This document shows positions 1-5,512 of a stretch of 5,512 nucleotides of DNA, in pieces. The notes beneath the pieces are model-generated. The model saw only the letters and a program-made list of their open reading frames with translations, did no database searches and was not told the origin of the DNA. The first letter of the stretch is position 1. The number at the start of each line of letters is the position of its first letter. The stretch comes from Chloroflexota bacterium (lineage in GTDB: Bacteria > Chloroflexota > Anaerolineae > Thermoflexales > Thermoflexaceae): contig JAUQQB010000207.1 in NCBI GenBank assembly GCA_030550075.1, forward strand, positions 1-5,512, written 5' to 3'. Position numbers and translations under genes: made by a program.

Positions 1-17
1 CCTGTGGGTGTTTTGCG

Positions 18-72
18 CCCCCCCCCCCCGGCCCCCCCCCCCCCGGCGGCCTTGCGCCCGGGGGGAGGGGGG
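18..72. repeat. C-tract/G-run low-complexity block able to fold into a hairpin
   Basis: Two uninterrupted C runs (12 C at 18-29 and 13 C at 32-44, split by GG) are followed by a G-rich run at 60-72 interrupted by one A. The second C run can pair with the G run (one mismatch). The stem continues inward as GGCG at 45-48 with CGCC at 55-58, with C59 bulged and a six-base loop. The octamer TTGCGCCC occurs twice, at 13-20 and 52-59. A T-rich stretch (78-87) follows the hairpin, so it could end transcription of a gene to the left, but the T stretch starts several bases after the stem, which is not typical. On the minus strand the long G runs could form a G-quadruplex. Homopolymers of this length are also prone to polymerase slippage and sequencing error, so the exact run lengths are uncertain. 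Confidence 0.5.
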
Positions 73-83
73 ATCACGTTTAT

Positions 84-130
84 TTTTGGGGCTGGGACGG
101 GCGCCTTCGACGCCCGTCCCAGCCCCAAAA
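84..130. repeat. Perfect 20-bp inverted repeat (long hairpin) upstream of zwf
   Basis: The arms at 84-103 and 111-130 are exact reverse complements over 20 bases and enclose a 7-base loop (CCTTCGA). The stem is almost entirely G/C apart from four T:A pairs at its base. The T tract lies on the 5' side and the A tract on the 3' side on the plus strand. Because the element is symmetric, the same order appears on the minus strand, so neither strand has the usual stem followed by a U tract. It could still act as a very stable bidirectional transcription stop, an RNA-stabilising 5' or 3' end, or one copy of a dispersed intergenic repeat. No coding sequence overlaps it, and zwf starts about 100 bases downstream. 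Confidence 0.8.
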
Positions 131-229
131 CCCGGTGAAGGAGATCGACTGCGTAGCTCCTACTTGTAAGAAATCCGGCCAGGCGTCGGACCACAATCTG
201 GTGAAAGAAGCTCGACGGATATTGAAAAC

Positions 230-1768
230 ATGAGAGCGAACTCCTTATCCCAACCGGTGACTCTGGTCCTCTTCGGCGCCAGCGGGGACCTAGTCTGGCG
301 GAAGCTGGGGCCGGCCCTTTTCGACCTTTACGCCGATGGCTGGCTGCCGGAACGTTGGATCGCCCTCGGGGTGGCTCGAAGCGCGCTGGATGACCTCGCC
401 TTCCGCGCCCGACTCCTCGATGGCATCCAGCGCTTCGCCCGCCGTCGCCCGGACGGGGCGCTCAAGGAAACCTTCGCCGCCCGCTTTTTCTACCTCCGCG
501 GGGATTACGACGACGCCTCCCTCTATACAGCGCTGGCACACCGGATCCGAATCCTGGACGCGGAAGGAAATGGCCCTTCCCACCACGTGTTTTATCTGGC
601 CGTGCCGCCGGGGGTCACCGAGACCATTGTGGCCCACCTTGGCGAGGTTGGCCTCGTGCGCGATCGGGATCGCGACCGTGTGGTCATCGAGAAGCCCTTC
701 GGCCACGACCTGGCCTCTGCCCGCGCCCTGAACGCCCGCCTGCGTCGGTTCCTGGATGAACGCCAGATCTACCGGCTGGATCACTATCTGGGGAAAGATA
801 CCGTCCAGAACATCCTGGCGCTGCGCTTCGCTAACGCCTTCTTCGAGCCCATCTGGAACCGCCAGTATATTGACCACGTGCAGATCACCGTGGCCGAAAC
901 GGTCGGCGTCGAGCACCGGGGCGGCTATTACGACCAGACCGGCGCCCTACGGGATATGGTCCAGAGCCATCTCTTCCAGATCCTTTGCCTGATCGCCATG
1001 GAGCCTCCGGTTTCCCTCAACGCCGAGGAGATCCATCATAAAAAGCTGGAGGTCTTGCGGGCTATCCGACCGATTCCCCCTGATCAGGTAAGCGCTTACG
1101 CCGTCCGCGGCCAGTATGGGCGGGGACGCATCGCTGCAGAGGAAGTGCCCGGTTATCGAGAGGAGCCCGGCGTCGATCCGCAATCGAACATCGAAACCTT
1201 CGTGGCGTTAAAACTCTTCGTGGACAACTGGCGCTGGCAGGGGGTGCCCTTTTACCTGCGCACGGGGAAACGTCTCCCGGTCAAGGCCTCGGAGGTCTCC
1301 ATCACCTTCCGGCCGGTGCCCCATCGGGCCTTCCCAGATACCGCCGTGCAATCCTGGCAGCCCAACCGGCTGATCCTGCGCCTGCAGCCTGAGGAAGGGA
1401 TCCTCTTCCGGTTCCAGGCCAAAATCCCCGGCCCGGTCATGCGGCTCCAGCCGGTAGACATGCATTTTCTGTATGAGGAAACCTTCGGGAACGCCCCGCC
1501 GGAGGCTTACGAGACGCTGCTTCTCGATCTCATCCGGGGGGACACCACCCAATCCCTGGAGGCGGCATGGGTGGAGACAGCCTGGGCCGTCCTCCAGCCG
1601 ATCTTAGAGACATGGGCGGCACGCCCGCCGGAAAACTTCCCGAATTATCCGGCCGGCACCTGGGGGCCTCCGGAGGCCGATCAATTGCTGGCCCAGGATG
1701 GGCATCAATGGGCATTGCCAACCATCCTTGAGGAAGCATCCCCCTCCATCGGAGGACACAGGGCCTGA
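230..1768 (+). CDS. zwf: Glucose-6-phosphate 1-dehydrogenase
   Basis: This 512-residue cytosolic enzyme oxidises glucose-6-phosphate to 6-phosphogluconolactone with reduction of NAD(P)+, the entry step of the oxidative pentose phosphate pathway. The N-terminal Rossmann domain carries the dinucleotide motif GASGDL at residues 16-21. EKPFG is at 154-158 and the active-site signature RLDHYLGK at 182-189, with His185 and Lys189. The second catalytic His is His247 in the DMVQSHLFQ segment; its 62-residue spacing from His185 matches the Leuconostoc enzyme (His178/His240). The C-terminal domain has RTGKRLPVK (344-352), AYETLLLDLIRGDTT (426-440) and the typical YPAGTWGP end region (473-480). Length is normal for the family. 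ATG 230 is the only ATG that fits: the frame is open upstream only to a TAA at 167-169. No good Shine-Dalgarno sequence lies just before it and no convincing promoter was found at 131-229. Cofactor preference (NADP or NAD) cannot be read from the sequence by eye. The stop is followed by a 202-base gap without an obvious terminator. Confidence 0.97.
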   Translation: MRANSLSQPVTLVLFGASGDLVWRKLGPALFDLYADGWLPERWIALGVARSALDDLAFRARLLDGIQRFARRRPDGALKETFAARFFYLRGDYDDASLYTALAHRIRILDAEGNGPSHHVFYLAVPPGVTETIVAHLGEVGLVRDRDRDRVVIEKPFGHDLASARALNARLRRFLDERQIYRLDHYLGKDTVQNILALRFANAFFEPIWNRQYIDHVQITVAETVGVEHRGGYYDQTGALRDMVQSHLFQILCLIAMEPPVSLNAEEIHHKKLEVLRAIRPIPPDQVSAYAVRGQYGRGRIAAEEVPGYREEPGVDPQSNIETFVALKLFVDNWRWQGVPFYLRTGKRLPVKASEVSITFRPVPHRAFPDTAVQSWQPNRLILRLQPEEGILFRFQAKIPGPVMRLQPVDMHFLYEETFGNAPPEAYETLLLDLIRGDTTQSLEAAWVETAWAVLQPILETWAARPPENFPNYPAGTWGPPEADQLLAQDGHQWALPTILEEASPSIGGHRA

Positions 1769-1863
1769 CACACTGATTGCAGCATGACGGGAGGCTTGTC
1801 CTCAAATCTGAACACGAATCCCTCTTCCCAGTAACTCCGATCAGCGATTCAATTGTCCCAAAA

Positions 1864-1892
1864 TTGCGAAAAGGCCGCGCCCGAGGTTTAAT
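1864..1892 (+). promoter_or_regulatory. Candidate sigma-70-type promoter for the kinase-regulator-pgl unit
   Basis: TTGCGA at 1864-1869 (4 of 6 to the -35 consensus) and TTTAAT at 1887-1892 (5 of 6 to the -10 consensus) are separated by exactly 17 bases. Transcription would start near 1899-1900 and leave a leader of about 70 bases before the kinase ATG. The region is clearly more A/T-rich than the flanking genes. This is a consensus match by eye only, and chance matches of this quality occur in A/T-rich DNA. Confidence 0.4.
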
Positions 1893-1902
1893 AGATTTAA
1901 CC
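1885..1902. promoter_or_regulatory. Near-palindrome overlapping the candidate -10 box (possible operator)
   Basis: The 18-base stretch GGTTTAATAGATTTAACC is an inverted repeat: seven of nine symmetric positions pair, with a mismatch at 1889/1898 and at the centre. It covers the proposed -10 box (1887-1892) and the start site, which is where a repressor site would be expected. The protein that might bind is unknown; the regulator encoded downstream has no DNA-binding domain and so is not a candidate by itself. Confidence 0.35.
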
Positions 1903-1913
1903 TGTCACTTGCA

Positions 1914-1923
1914 CATTGCAATG
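1914..1923. promoter_or_regulatory. Perfect 10-bp palindrome CATTGCAATG in the kinase leader
   Basis: CATTGCAATG is its own reverse complement and lies in the untranslated leader about 50 bases before the kinase start. It is partly echoed by TTGCAC at 1909-1914. It could be a small protein-binding half-site pair, but a 10-base palindrome can arise by chance and nothing else supports a role. Confidence 0.2.
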
Positions 1924-1956
1924 CCCTCAGCTCGCCGGTGCCCAATTATATAAATC

Positions 1957-1964
1957 GGAGGTGA
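1957..1964 (+). promoter_or_regulatory. Strong ribosome binding site of the sensor kinase
   Basis: GGAGGTGA is an extended Shine-Dalgarno match ending six bases before ATG 1971. It fixes the start of the histidine kinase gene and contrasts with zwf and pgl, which have weak or no such motif. Confidence 0.85.
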
Positions 1965-1970
1965 GGCCCG

Positions 1971-4055
1971 ATGAAGCTCATTGCCTCCCTTTTCGAGCCC
2001 CTCTTCTCCCCCCGGCTGGAGCGTGACACTCCGGCCTGGTATCGTGCTCGTCTAATCATGGCAGTCAGCGGCCTGGTCCTGATCTTTTACTTCCTTCCTG
2101 AGCTGATCGGCCACCTGCTTATCCCCCTCGATCCGGTGTCGCTAACCGAGGTAATGATCATCCTGGTCGGTACCAGCCTGATGCTGAACGGCTTTCTGCT
2201 CGCCCGGTGGGGGCACGTATCTTTAGCAGGGTGGCTGACTGTGGGAGGATGGACGCTGGATGTATTGCTCGACATTGCGCTGGGCGAGGGCATGGAACTT
2301 GGCGCCACCATGCAGGTCTGGCTGTTTGTAGGATTGGTGATGGCATTCCTCCTGCTCACCTTGCGGGAGTATATTCTCTTTGCCTTCTTTCAAGGGCTGG
2401 CTGCCTGGCTGGTGGCATGGCTGCGCTACCATAGCGGGCAGGATGTCACAACATCAGTTGAATTGCATCTGGCGTTCACGGTTATGCTGGGCCTGGGAAC
2501 GTGGCTACGTGAGAATGACCGGCGTCAGCGTGAGCAGGCGATGGAGGCGCTTCAAAAGCAAAGAGCCTATCTACAGAAGATCATTGATAGCATTCAATCT
2601 CCCCTATACGTGGTAGATGCCAGAAATTACCGCATCCGTCTGGCAAATCAGGCAGCCCGCGAAATGGGGCTGGTCGAGGAGCGCACCACCTGCTATGCCC
2701 TCACTCATCGCCGCGCAGAGCCTTGCGATGGAATAGAACACCCCTGCCCGCTCCAGCACGTCCGCACAAAGCGCAGGCCCTATACTACAGAACACATCCA
2801 TTATCGGGCGGATGGCTCCGCCTATTACGCCGAAGTGCGCGGCTATCCGATTTTCGACGACAACGGCGAAGTGATTGAAATGGTCGAGTATTCCGTAGAT
2901 GTCACAGAGCGCAAGCGCGCGGAAGCTGAAATCCGCAAGCTACAGCAGGCGGTGGAACATGCGGCCTCCGGCGTTATTATTACAGACCCCCATGGTGTCA
3001 TCGAATATGTTAATCCGGCCTTTGAGCAGATGACTGGCTATCGCCGTGGGGAAGTCCTGGGAAAGACCCCACGCCTGTTGAAGTCGGGGAAGCACCCGCC
3101 GGAATTTTACGCTGAATTATGGAGGACAATTCGGAGCGGGCAAATCTGGCAAGGAGAGCTCATCAACCGCCGCAAGGATGGCACCCTTTACTGGGAATTT
3201 CAAACCATTGCGCCGGTCCTCAATGACGAGGGCAAGATCACCCATTTTGTGGGAATCAAACTGGATATCACCCGTCAGAAGGAGCTGGAACAGCAGCTTC
3301 TGGAAGCGAAAGAGACCGCGGAAGCGGCCAGCATTTTCAAGAGCCGCCTGCTGGCCAACGTCAGCCATGACATGCGCACCCCGTTAGGCGCAATCCTGGG
3401 CAGCGCCGAGCTGATCCGGGAAGAAGCTTATGGACCCATCAATGAGGCCCAGCGGGCAGCCCTGAATATCATCATTGAGAGCGCTCATCGGTTGGCCAAC
3501 CTCATCAGCGGGATGTTAACCCGCGCCGAACTGGAGAGCGGCCGGCTGCGACTGAGAAAGCGCCTGTTTGCTCCCGCCGAGCTCTTCAAGGCTCTCACTG
3601 CCCACCGACACATGGCCGAACGGAAAGGCCTGAGCTACGTCGAGGAAATCGACCCGCAGATGCCCGATCTCCTCTATGGCGATCCCTACTGGCTGGAACA
3701 AATTTTGATCAACTTGACCGACAACGCGATCAAATACACCGAAGCGGGAATTGTTCGCGTCCGCCTCCAACGGATCGACGAGGCCCATTGGGGCATATCG
3801 GTCCAGGATACAGGGATCGGCATTCCTGCCGAGAAACATGAAGAGATCTTCCGACCTTTCAGTCGACTGGAAGATACCCCGGGCAAACGCCAAGAGGGAA
3901 TCGGGCTGGGGCTATCCATTGTCCGAGAGCTAACAGACCGACTGGGAGGCAAGATCCATCTGCAGAGCACGCCCGGCAAGGGAAGCACATTCGTCGTGAT
4001 CTTCCCCATCGAGGAGGTCCCGCATGGCGCCCGAAGCACTGATCATCGAAGATGA
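1971..4055 (+). CDS. Membrane sensor histidine kinase, 6TM-PAS-PAS-HisKA-HATPase
   Basis: This 694-residue protein is a sensor of the inner membrane that autophosphorylates on His and passes phosphate to a response regulator, probably its neighbour. About six hydrophobic helices lie at roughly 27-50, 59-79, 84-104, 112-130, 133-151 and 163-179, with very short connecting loops. A basic helical linker (180-203) precedes PAS1 (about 204-313) and PAS2 (about 323-436), each ending in a DVTERK/DITRQK-type exit. PAS1 carries a Cys/His-rich loop: Cys241, His246, Cys252, His257, Cys259 and His263. PAS2 lacks the LOV-type cysteine motif. The HisKA H-box is NVSHDMRTPL with phospho-acceptor His466. The ATPase domain has the N-box (NLTDNAIKYT, Asn585), G1 (DTGIGI, 613-618), F-box (IFRPFSR, 626-632) and G2 (GIGLGL, 643-648), so the enzyme should be active. 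The stimulus is unknown. The last 11 codons overlap the regulator gene. Local base composition is lower in G+C than in zwf or pgl in places. No gene symbol can be assigned. Confidence 0.93.
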   Translation: MKLIASLFEPLFSPRLERDTPAWYRARLIMAVSGLVLIFYFLPELIGHLLIPLDPVSLTEVMIILVGTSLMLNGFLLARWGHVSLAGWLTVGGWTLDVLLDIALGEGMELGATMQVWLFVGLVMAFLLLTLREYILFAFFQGLAAWLVAWLRYHSGQDVTTSVELHLAFTVMLGLGTWLRENDRRQREQAMEALQKQRAYLQKIIDSIQSPLYVVDARNYRIRLANQAAREMGLVEERTTCYALTHRRAEPCDGIEHPCPLQHVRTKRRPYTTEHIHYRADGSAYYAEVRGYPIFDDNGEVIEMVEYSVDVTERKRAEAEIRKLQQAVEHAASGVIITDPHGVIEYVNPAFEQMTGYRRGEVLGKTPRLLKSGKHPPEFYAELWRTIRSGQIWQGELINRRKDGTLYWEFQTIAPVLNDEGKITHFVGIKLDITRQKELEQQLLEAKETAEAASIFKSRLLANVSHDMRTPLGAILGSAELIREEAYGPINEAQRAALNIIIESAHRLANLISGMLTRAELESGRLRLRKRLFAPAELFKALTAHRHMAERKGLSYVEEIDPQMPDLLYGDPYWLEQILINLTDNAIKYTEAGIVRVRLQRIDEAHWGISVQDTGIGIPAEKHEEIFRPFSRLEDTPGKRQEGIGLGLSIVRELTDRLGGKIHLQSTPGKGSTFVVIFPIEEVPHGARSTDHRR
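4011..4018 (+). promoter_or_regulatory. Ribosome binding site of the response regulator, inside the kinase gene
   Basis: GAGGAGGT lies five bases before ATG 4024 and encodes part of the kinase C-terminus (the EEV of PIEEVPH). It sets the regulator start, and it means that ribosomes finishing the kinase pass over this site, as expected for translationally coupled partners. Confidence 0.8.
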
Positions 4056-4380
4056 CACGGTGCAACGCGAGATTTTCGCCCAGGCCGTGACCCGGGCGGG
4101 TTATCAGGTGACATGTCTGAGCGATGGCGCCCAGGCGCTGGAATATCTCCAGAACCACCGGGTGGATCTGGTGGTCCTGGATTTACATCTGCCAGGACTG
4201 GGCGGGGAACACCTGGCTCGCGCCATTCGCGCCCTGCCCCATCTGGCCCAAACCCGGATCATCCTGGCCACCGCGGATCCGCGCCTCGCGGAAACCCTTC
4301 AGGATATCAGCGACCTGGTGCTTATCAAACCGATCAGCTACGTGCAGCTGCGCGATCTTGCAGCCCGGCTGGCCCCCTAA
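4024..4380 (+). CDS. Single-domain response regulator (receiver only)
   Basis: This 118-residue protein is a stand-alone CheY-like receiver domain, probably the phosphate acceptor of the kinase encoded just upstream. The acidic pocket is Glu9, Asp10 and Asp11 (IIEDD). The phospho-acceptor is Asp53 in VVLDLHLPG, the switch Thr is Thr83 (LATAD) and the conserved Lys is Lys102 in the IKP motif followed by the last helix. All catalytic positions are present. Its length is that of one receiver domain, and it ends at a stop with no DNA-binding, cyclase or other output domain. Output must therefore be by protein-protein contact or as a phosphorelay intermediate. It overlaps the kinase gene by 32 bases, so the first ten or so residues are read from DNA that also encodes the kinase tail. 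The gap to pgl is only 17 bases, which suggests one transcript. Which protein it acts on cannot be seen here. Confidence 0.92.
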   Translation: MAPEALIIEDDTVQREIFAQAVTRAGYQVTCLSDGAQALEYLQNHRVDLVVLDLHLPGLGGEHLARAIRALPHLAQTRIILATADPRLAETLQDISDLVLIKPISYVQLRDLAARLAP

Positions 4381-4397
4381 CCGCCAGGCGACGATCC

Positions 4398-5111
4398 ATG
4401 CTCTGGATCTTTCCGGATCCCGAAACCCTCAGCTGCGCGGCAGCCGCCCTGTTCATCCGCCAGGCCCAGCGGGCCATCCGTCGCTCCGGGCGGTTCGTGG
4501 TGGCCCTGGCCGGAGGACAGACGCCCCGACGGACCTACGAATGGCTGGCCCATCCGGCCTGTCGCAACACGGTGGAGTGGGAAGCCGTTTATGTCTTCTG
4601 GGGGGATGAACGCTGCGTTCCCCTCGAGGACCCGCGCAGCAACGCTCGCATGGCCTGCGAGGCGCTGCTGAACCACGTCCCGATCCCTCCGGATCACATC
4701 CATCCGATCGTTTGCGAGGGCGACCCGGCTGCGGCGGCCGTCCGTTATGAGGCGGTTCTGCGCCGCTTCTTTGGGGAAGGACCTCCCCGCTTCGATCTGG
4801 TTTTCCTGGGGCTGGGAGAGGACGGGCACACGGCTTCTTTGTTCCCATTCCACCCCGCCCTGGAGGAACGAACCCGCTGGGTGGTGGAAGTGGAAGGAAC
4901 CCTCCCCCCTCGGGTGACCCTGACCTTCCCTGCGCTCAATCAGGCCCGCCGGGTGGCGTTTCTGGTGAGCGGCGCGAGCAAGGCAGAGATCCTGAAGGAA
5001 GTGCTGCGAGGTCCAGTGGATCCCCGCCGTCGACCGGCCCAGGGGATCCGGCCAGCAGCGGGCCGCGTGTTGTGGCTGGTCGATCGCGGGGCGGCTTCCC
5101 GACTGGAGTAG
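4398..5111 (+). CDS. pgl: 6-phosphogluconolactonase
   Basis: This 237-residue cytosolic enzyme hydrolyses 6-phosphogluconolactone, the Zwf product, to 6-phosphogluconate, the second step of the oxidative pentose phosphate pathway. It belongs to the DevB/SOL-type glucosamine-6-phosphate isomerase/6-phosphogluconolactonase family. Family motifs in order are ALAGGQTPRRTY (36-47), FWGDERCVP (67-75), SNARMA (81-86), the signature FDLVFLGLGEDGHTASLFP (132-150), VTLTFPALNQAR (173-184), SGASKAEIL (191-199) and RPAQGIRP (212-219). The reading frame is open much further upstream (to 4113), but that part overlaps the response regulator and has no family similarity. ATG 4398 gives the typical pgl N-terminus (MLWIFPDPETL) and normal length. 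Only a weak AGG at 4386-4388 serves as a ribosome binding site, so translation may depend on ribosomes coming from the regulator gene 17 bases upstream. It shares strand and pathway with zwf but is separated from it by the two-component pair. Confidence 0.95.
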   Translation: MLWIFPDPETLSCAAAALFIRQAQRAIRRSGRFVVALAGGQTPRRTYEWLAHPACRNTVEWEAVYVFWGDERCVPLEDPRSNARMACEALLNHVPIPPDHIHPIVCEGDPAAAAVRYEAVLRRFFGEGPPRFDLVFLGLGEDGHTASLFPFHPALEERTRWVVEVEGTLPPRVTLTFPALNQARRVAFLVSGASKAEILKEVLRGPVDPRRRPAQGIRPAAGRVLWLVDRGAASRLE

Positions 5112-5143
5112 GTGGAGGGTCCATCCGGGTCTGGATCCCCACC
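5111..5143. terminator. Hairpin between convergent genes, possible bidirectional terminator
   Basis: The left arm at 5111-5122 pairs with the right arm at 5133-5143 over 11 base pairs (one G:T, and A5116 bulged), with a 10-base loop. It begins at the last base of the pgl stop codon and ends seven bases before the stop codon of the minus-strand gene. Its position suits a terminator shared by both transcripts. Neither strand has a U tract after the stem, so it is not a canonical intrinsic terminator. It may instead protect 3' ends or act with Rho. Confidence 0.5.
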
Positions 5144-5149
5144 ATACCC

Positions 5150-5512
5150 TCAGGCCATCAACACCTGGAGGATCCCGGGGGTAAGATCCAGCAGGGACGT
5201 CGCATCCCGAAAGGCCCTGGCCCCTGGCCCGGCGACGAGCAGGGGAACTGGATTCGAGGTATGCAGCCGGGTTCGCAGATCCTCCATATTCCCGTGGTCG
5301 CTGGTTACCACCACGGTTGCCTCTGGCGGCCGATGGGTCATCAAGGCGTCCAGGAAGCGATCCACCGTCTCCAGGACCGGCTCCGGAGGGAGATGACGGT
5401 GACCGACCAGATCCGTGAGAAAGCTTTCAAAGAGCACCAGGTCCGCTTCCCCTAACAATCTTAGGAGGCGCATCGCCGCCTCCTCGGGGGTGATCTGCGG
5501 CAGCTCCGGGAA
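5150..5512 (-). CDS. Phosphoglycerate-mutase-like metalloenzyme, C-terminal part (start outside window)
   Basis: Only the last 120 codons are present. The frame is open to the right edge, and the Met encoded at 5471-5473 is internal rather than a start, since similar-looking protein sequence (LPQITPEEAA) continues before it. The fragment belongs to the alkaline phosphatase superfamily, metalloenzyme branch, which includes cofactor-independent phosphoglycerate mutase and phosphopentomutase. Visible metal-site motifs, numbered within the fragment, are the TDLVGH segment (Asp34 and His38), the paired Asp72-His73 of SDHGN, and His84 of HTSNPVPLLVAGPG. The catalytic Ser/Thr and the first metal ligands would lie in the missing N-terminal part. 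The C-terminal DLTPGILQVL resembles the usual end of these enzymes, so the 3' end is complete. The substrate cannot be decided: a true glycolytic mutase is possible, but so is an uncharacterised phosphatase or transferase of the same fold. It is convergent with pgl and so not part of that transcript. Confidence 0.82.
   Translation of the reverse strand, partial: FPELPQITPEEAAMRLLRLLGEADLVLFESFLTDLVGHRHLPPEPVLETVDRFLDALMTHRPPEATVVVTSDHGNMEDLRTRLHTSNPVPLLVAGPGARAFRDATSLLDLTPGILQVLMA

Noticed and set aside
164..197. TTGTAA and CACAAT as a zwf promoter
   Set aside because: The spacing between the two boxes is 22 bases, too long for a normal promoter, and no better pair was found.
290..916. 208-codon open frame on the minus strand inside zwf
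   Set aside because: It is wholly antisense to a clearly conserved zwf, has no recognisable domain, and arises easily as a shadow frame in GC-rich DNA.
1787..1800. GAGG/CCTC mini-hairpin after zwf as a terminator
   Set aside because: The stem is only four base pairs and no U tract follows.
1945..1954. TATA-like stretch ATTATATAAA just before the kinase ribosome binding site
   Set aside because: There is no -35 element at the right distance, and transcription would start inside the Shine-Dalgarno sequence.
3061..3090. PAS2 of the kinase as a LOV photosensor
   Set aside because: The segment corresponding to the flavin-binding Cys motif reads GKTPRLLKSG and has no cysteine.
4113..4397. Extension of the pgl frame upstream of ATG 4398
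   Set aside because: It overlaps the response regulator gene in another frame, is Pro/Gly/Arg-rich with no family similarity, and ATG 4398 gives a standard-length enzyme.
4377..4853. 158-codon and similar minus-strand frames within pgl
   Set aside because: They are antisense to conserved pgl motifs, low-complexity, and without a ribosome binding site or domain.
5072..5455. Plus-strand frames of 127 and 94 codons at the right end
   Set aside because: The minus strand here encodes a metalloenzyme with clear metal-site motifs; the plus frames are its antisense shadows.

Overview
The window looks like GC-rich bacterial chromosome carrying four complete genes and one gene cut by the right edge. 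The base composition, the Arg/Leu/Pro-rich proteins and the protein families would fit a thermophilic member of the Chloroflexota (Thermoflexus-like). That placement rests on general impression only: there is no rRNA or other phylogenetic marker here.

Layout. Positions 1-229 are non-coding and structured. Two long C-tracts and a G-run (18-72) are followed by a perfect 20-bp inverted repeat (84-130). Next comes zwf (230-1768, +), a full-length glucose-6-phosphate dehydrogenase. A 202-base gap (1769-1970) holds a plausible promoter with an overlapping near-palindrome and a strong ribosome binding site. It leads into a two-component pair: a six-helix membrane histidine kinase with two PAS domains (1971-4055, +) and a single-domain response regulator (4024-4380, +), which overlap by 32 bases. 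The 6-phosphogluconolactonase gene pgl (4398-5111, +) follows 17 bases later. A hairpin fills most of the 38-base convergent gap. On the minus strand, 5150-5512 is the C-terminal part of a phosphoglycerate-mutase/alkaline-phosphatase-type metalloenzyme whose start lies beyond the window.

How the genes work together. Zwf and Pgl catalyse the first two steps of the oxidative pentose phosphate pathway (glucose-6-phosphate to 6-phosphogluconolactone to 6-phosphogluconate, with NAD(P)H formed). The kinase and regulator lie between them and are probably co-transcribed with pgl. The first PAS domain of the kinase has a Cys/His-rich loop that suggests a redox or metal input. One inference is that this two-component pair responds to redox or energy state near the NADPH-generating enzymes. 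The regulator has no output domain, so any effect would run through protein contacts or another phosphotransfer partner. No mobile element, CRISPR array, tRNA or rRNA was seen. The most unusual items are the upstream structured DNA and the placement and sensor design of the two-component pair.
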